This document shows positions 20,431 to 21,977 of a stretch of 21,977 nt of DNA, piece after piece. The DNA comes from a virus: positions 14,496 through 36,472 of the IMG/VR virus record IMGVR_UViG_3300030061_004585. One strand, written 5' to 3'. The number at the start of each line of letters is the position of its first letter. Within the stretch, counting starts at the first letter, position 1. The position numbers and the translations under genes are program-made. The notes under the pieces are model-generated. The model was not told where the DNA came from. It searched no databases and worked only from the letters and a program-made list of their open reading frames with translations.

Positions 20431-21977
20431 TAGAACAATGTACCTTCACCGCCGTCGACTTCATCGCTGAACAAATCATCTATATCTGGCAAAAATTCAT
20501 TGAACTCAGATTCGGGACTTACGTAGTCGCGAGATATAACATCAAGATTACCTGCAAACTGGTCCATTTCGTTGTCAAAGATGAACGGCGAATGCGTAAT
20601 AGCAATCATCTGGGCAAAATCCGGAGACCGGCAAAGGTCTGGTATCAACTTTGTTTGCCACCCAATTGAAAGCGACAACTCAGGCTCATCGAAAAGAATA
20701 ATCTTCTTCTTCTCGTATAAGAAAAGGCGCGCAAATAGTGATACGACCTGTTTTTCTCCTGATGAGAGTGCATCGATTCGTATAGGAGCTCCTTGTTGCC
20801 CACTTGTGAAAAACGGCCTGAAATTCGCCCTATTTATCTCGATCTTCTTATTCTCTGGCGAAGATATGCTAAGCCCACCCTCCTTGAATGCCGTGCTATC
20901 CGCATCCATAAGGTAGTTATTACATGCTACTAGGAATCCATTCACTCGATCTTCGAGTGGCTTTGTAGACTTAATAGCTTCATTTAGGTTACTCAGAAAA
21001 TATAGCAGAAAAGGCTTCACGCCTTCATCAAAGTCACCACTATAAATCTTCTCAATATCCGGGAGAGCAATCTGTGCCACATTCCTCGATCGCGAGGCTC
21101 GGATTCGATCGAAGAACAGCTCGAGCTCCTCCTTATCAGGACGCCCATCTTCGGAACTGGTTTCCGCAAAACTTCCATCTAAAAGTTCATTAATAATGTT
21201 GGCGCTAATCTTCTGATAGGTGGTGTTCGACTTGCGTTGTATCTCTAAAAATATTTCTTGGAGCCGCTCAGATATGTCTGATAATCCAAACTTTATTTCG
21301 CTCGGCAACAGGTTTCCGCCTGATCTTTGGCTTTCCCCCCAATGGTTGACCCGTCGGGATTCAGTTTGAAGTCTAGGAAGAGACATTTCAATCCTACGAT
21401 ATGTCGGCAAGTACACAATGTCGTAATCGCCAATAACAGACTTCACATTATCCATAGCAATAGAAATATTTGGCACCCGTGTGTACATATATTTGATGCT
21501 TTGCATCAAGGCTTCATATATCGCCTTGTGGCCCAAACTAGGGTGCCTATCGTACAATTCACGCATTCCTGGATGAAATTGATAACGGCTAAAGCTTGCA
21601 CCTTCACCGATCGATTGTGCGACCTCTAATACATATTGGACGGAAAGGTTACAGTCGGAAGCAATCTTAGATATCTGGGATTCCGAAACGCCAAGCTTTA
21701 GTTCAACCATGTCCGAGTCAGTGATTGTAACTTGTTCACTATCTCGAAGTTTAAAGACGATGCTCTCAAACGTGAAATCAGTTAATTTATAAAAATTCGA
21801 CGTCAAAACCGCGTTTATCGCAGCTAACAATGTCGTTTTGCCAGATCCGTTTCTTGCCATAAGAATGGACGCAGAATCTTCTGTCGTAAAACTGATGTCC
21901 TTCCTACCATGAAGGCCAAGTATTCTAAATTCTTCTAAAAGCGGGCGAACTTCCAATCGATTAACAGCTGACGTCAT
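20430..21977 (-). CDS. ABC-type AAA ATPase sensor of a PARIS-like system (AriA-like)
   Basis: 515 aa starting at the window's right edge (ATG 21977; an upstream start cannot be excluded). The P-loop ARNGSGKTT is at 41-49, with Ala in the first Gly position of the usual GxxxxGK pattern. The ABC signature LSSGE is at 404-408, Walker B IILFDEPE at 427-433 and the H-loop ITHSP at 460-464. The roughly 350 residues between A and signature are the insertion typical of AAA_15/AAA_21 SMC-like ATPases. The acidic tail (EFLPDIDDLFSDEVDGGEG) is notable. In PARIS this ATPase senses phage trigger proteins and holds the nuclease partner encoded by the downstream gene. The coding region is AT-richer than the phage genes, consistent with separate acquisition. 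Confidence 0.85.
   Translation of the reverse strand: MTSAVNRLEVRPLLEEFRILGLHGRKDISFTTEDSASILMARNGSGKTTLLAAINAVLTSNFYKLTDFTFESIVFKLRDSEQVTITDSDMVELKLGVSESQISKIASDCNLSVQYVLEVAQSIGEGASFSRYQFHPGMRELYDRHPSLGHKAIYEALMQSIKYMYTRVPNISIAMDNVKSVIGDYDIVYLPTYRRIEMSLPRLQTESRRVNHWGESQRSGGNLLPSEIKFGLSDISERLQEIFLEIQRKSNTTYQKISANIINELLDGSFAETSSEDGRPDKEELELFFDRIRASRSRNVAQIALPDIEKIYSGDFDEGVKPFLLYFLSNLNEAIKSTKPLEDRVNGFLVACNNYLMDADSTAFKEGGLSISSPENKKIEINRANFRPFFTSGQQGAPIRIDALSSGEKQVVSLFARLFLYEKKKIILFDEPELSLSIGWQTKLIPDLCRSPDFAQMIAITHSPFIFDNEMDQFAGNLDVISRDYVSPESEFNEFLPDIDDLFSDEVDGGEGTLF

Overview
The window is the right-hand part of a temperate tailed-phage genome (prophage) in a Gram-negative, probably alphaproteobacterial, chromosome, followed by accessory and defence cargo. 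The alphaproteobacterial guess rests on base and codon use and on gene families (GpA-type terminase, prohead protease/capsid fusion, ParB-methyltransferase, DUF1064, Mor-like regulator). No rRNA, tRNA or host housekeeping gene is present, so the genus is not resolved.

Positions 1 to about 11,315 hold one nearly gapless leftward (minus-strand) run, most genes joined by ATGA or TGATG overlaps. In transcription order: an HTH-like protein, a small coupled ORF, a replication-initiator-like protein with iteron-like repeats inside its gene, a hypothetical, a DUF1064 nuclease-like protein, a Mor-like activator, an endolysin with a C-terminal membrane anchor, overlapping i-spanin (frame-disrupted) and o-spanin genes, a ParB/DNA methyltransferase, small and large terminase, a gpW-like connector, a lambda-type portal, and a prohead protease/major capsid fusion that runs off the left edge.

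Positions 11,372 to 12,700 are the lysogeny switch: a coiled-coil/zinc-ribbon protein, a Cro-like gene (minus) and a short CI-like repressor (plus), with a dense palindromic operator region between them and a further operator copy near 12,670. Positions 12,718 to 15,382 hold a rightward set of small ORFs ending in a tyrosine integrase; the last three are coupled by ATGA overlaps. Three identical 21-bp repeats lie in the protease/capsid linker, the terminase tail and this region.

From 15,383 to the right edge the sequence becomes AT-richer and looks like an integration hotspot: a secreted Cys-rich protein, a DUF3883 PD-(D/E)XK nuclease with an EVE/PUA-like N-terminus (Type IV restriction candidate), a decayed second copy of the integrase 3' end, an 8-nt-overlapping pair of a 286-aa unknown protein with a PIN-domain RNase, and, on the minus strand, an ABC-type AAA ATPase plus a DUF4435/TOPRIM protein in the gene order and with the motifs of a PARIS (AriA/AriB) anti-phage system. 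The most notable content is this cluster of three defence-like modules stacked next to a phage integrase and an integrase fossil.
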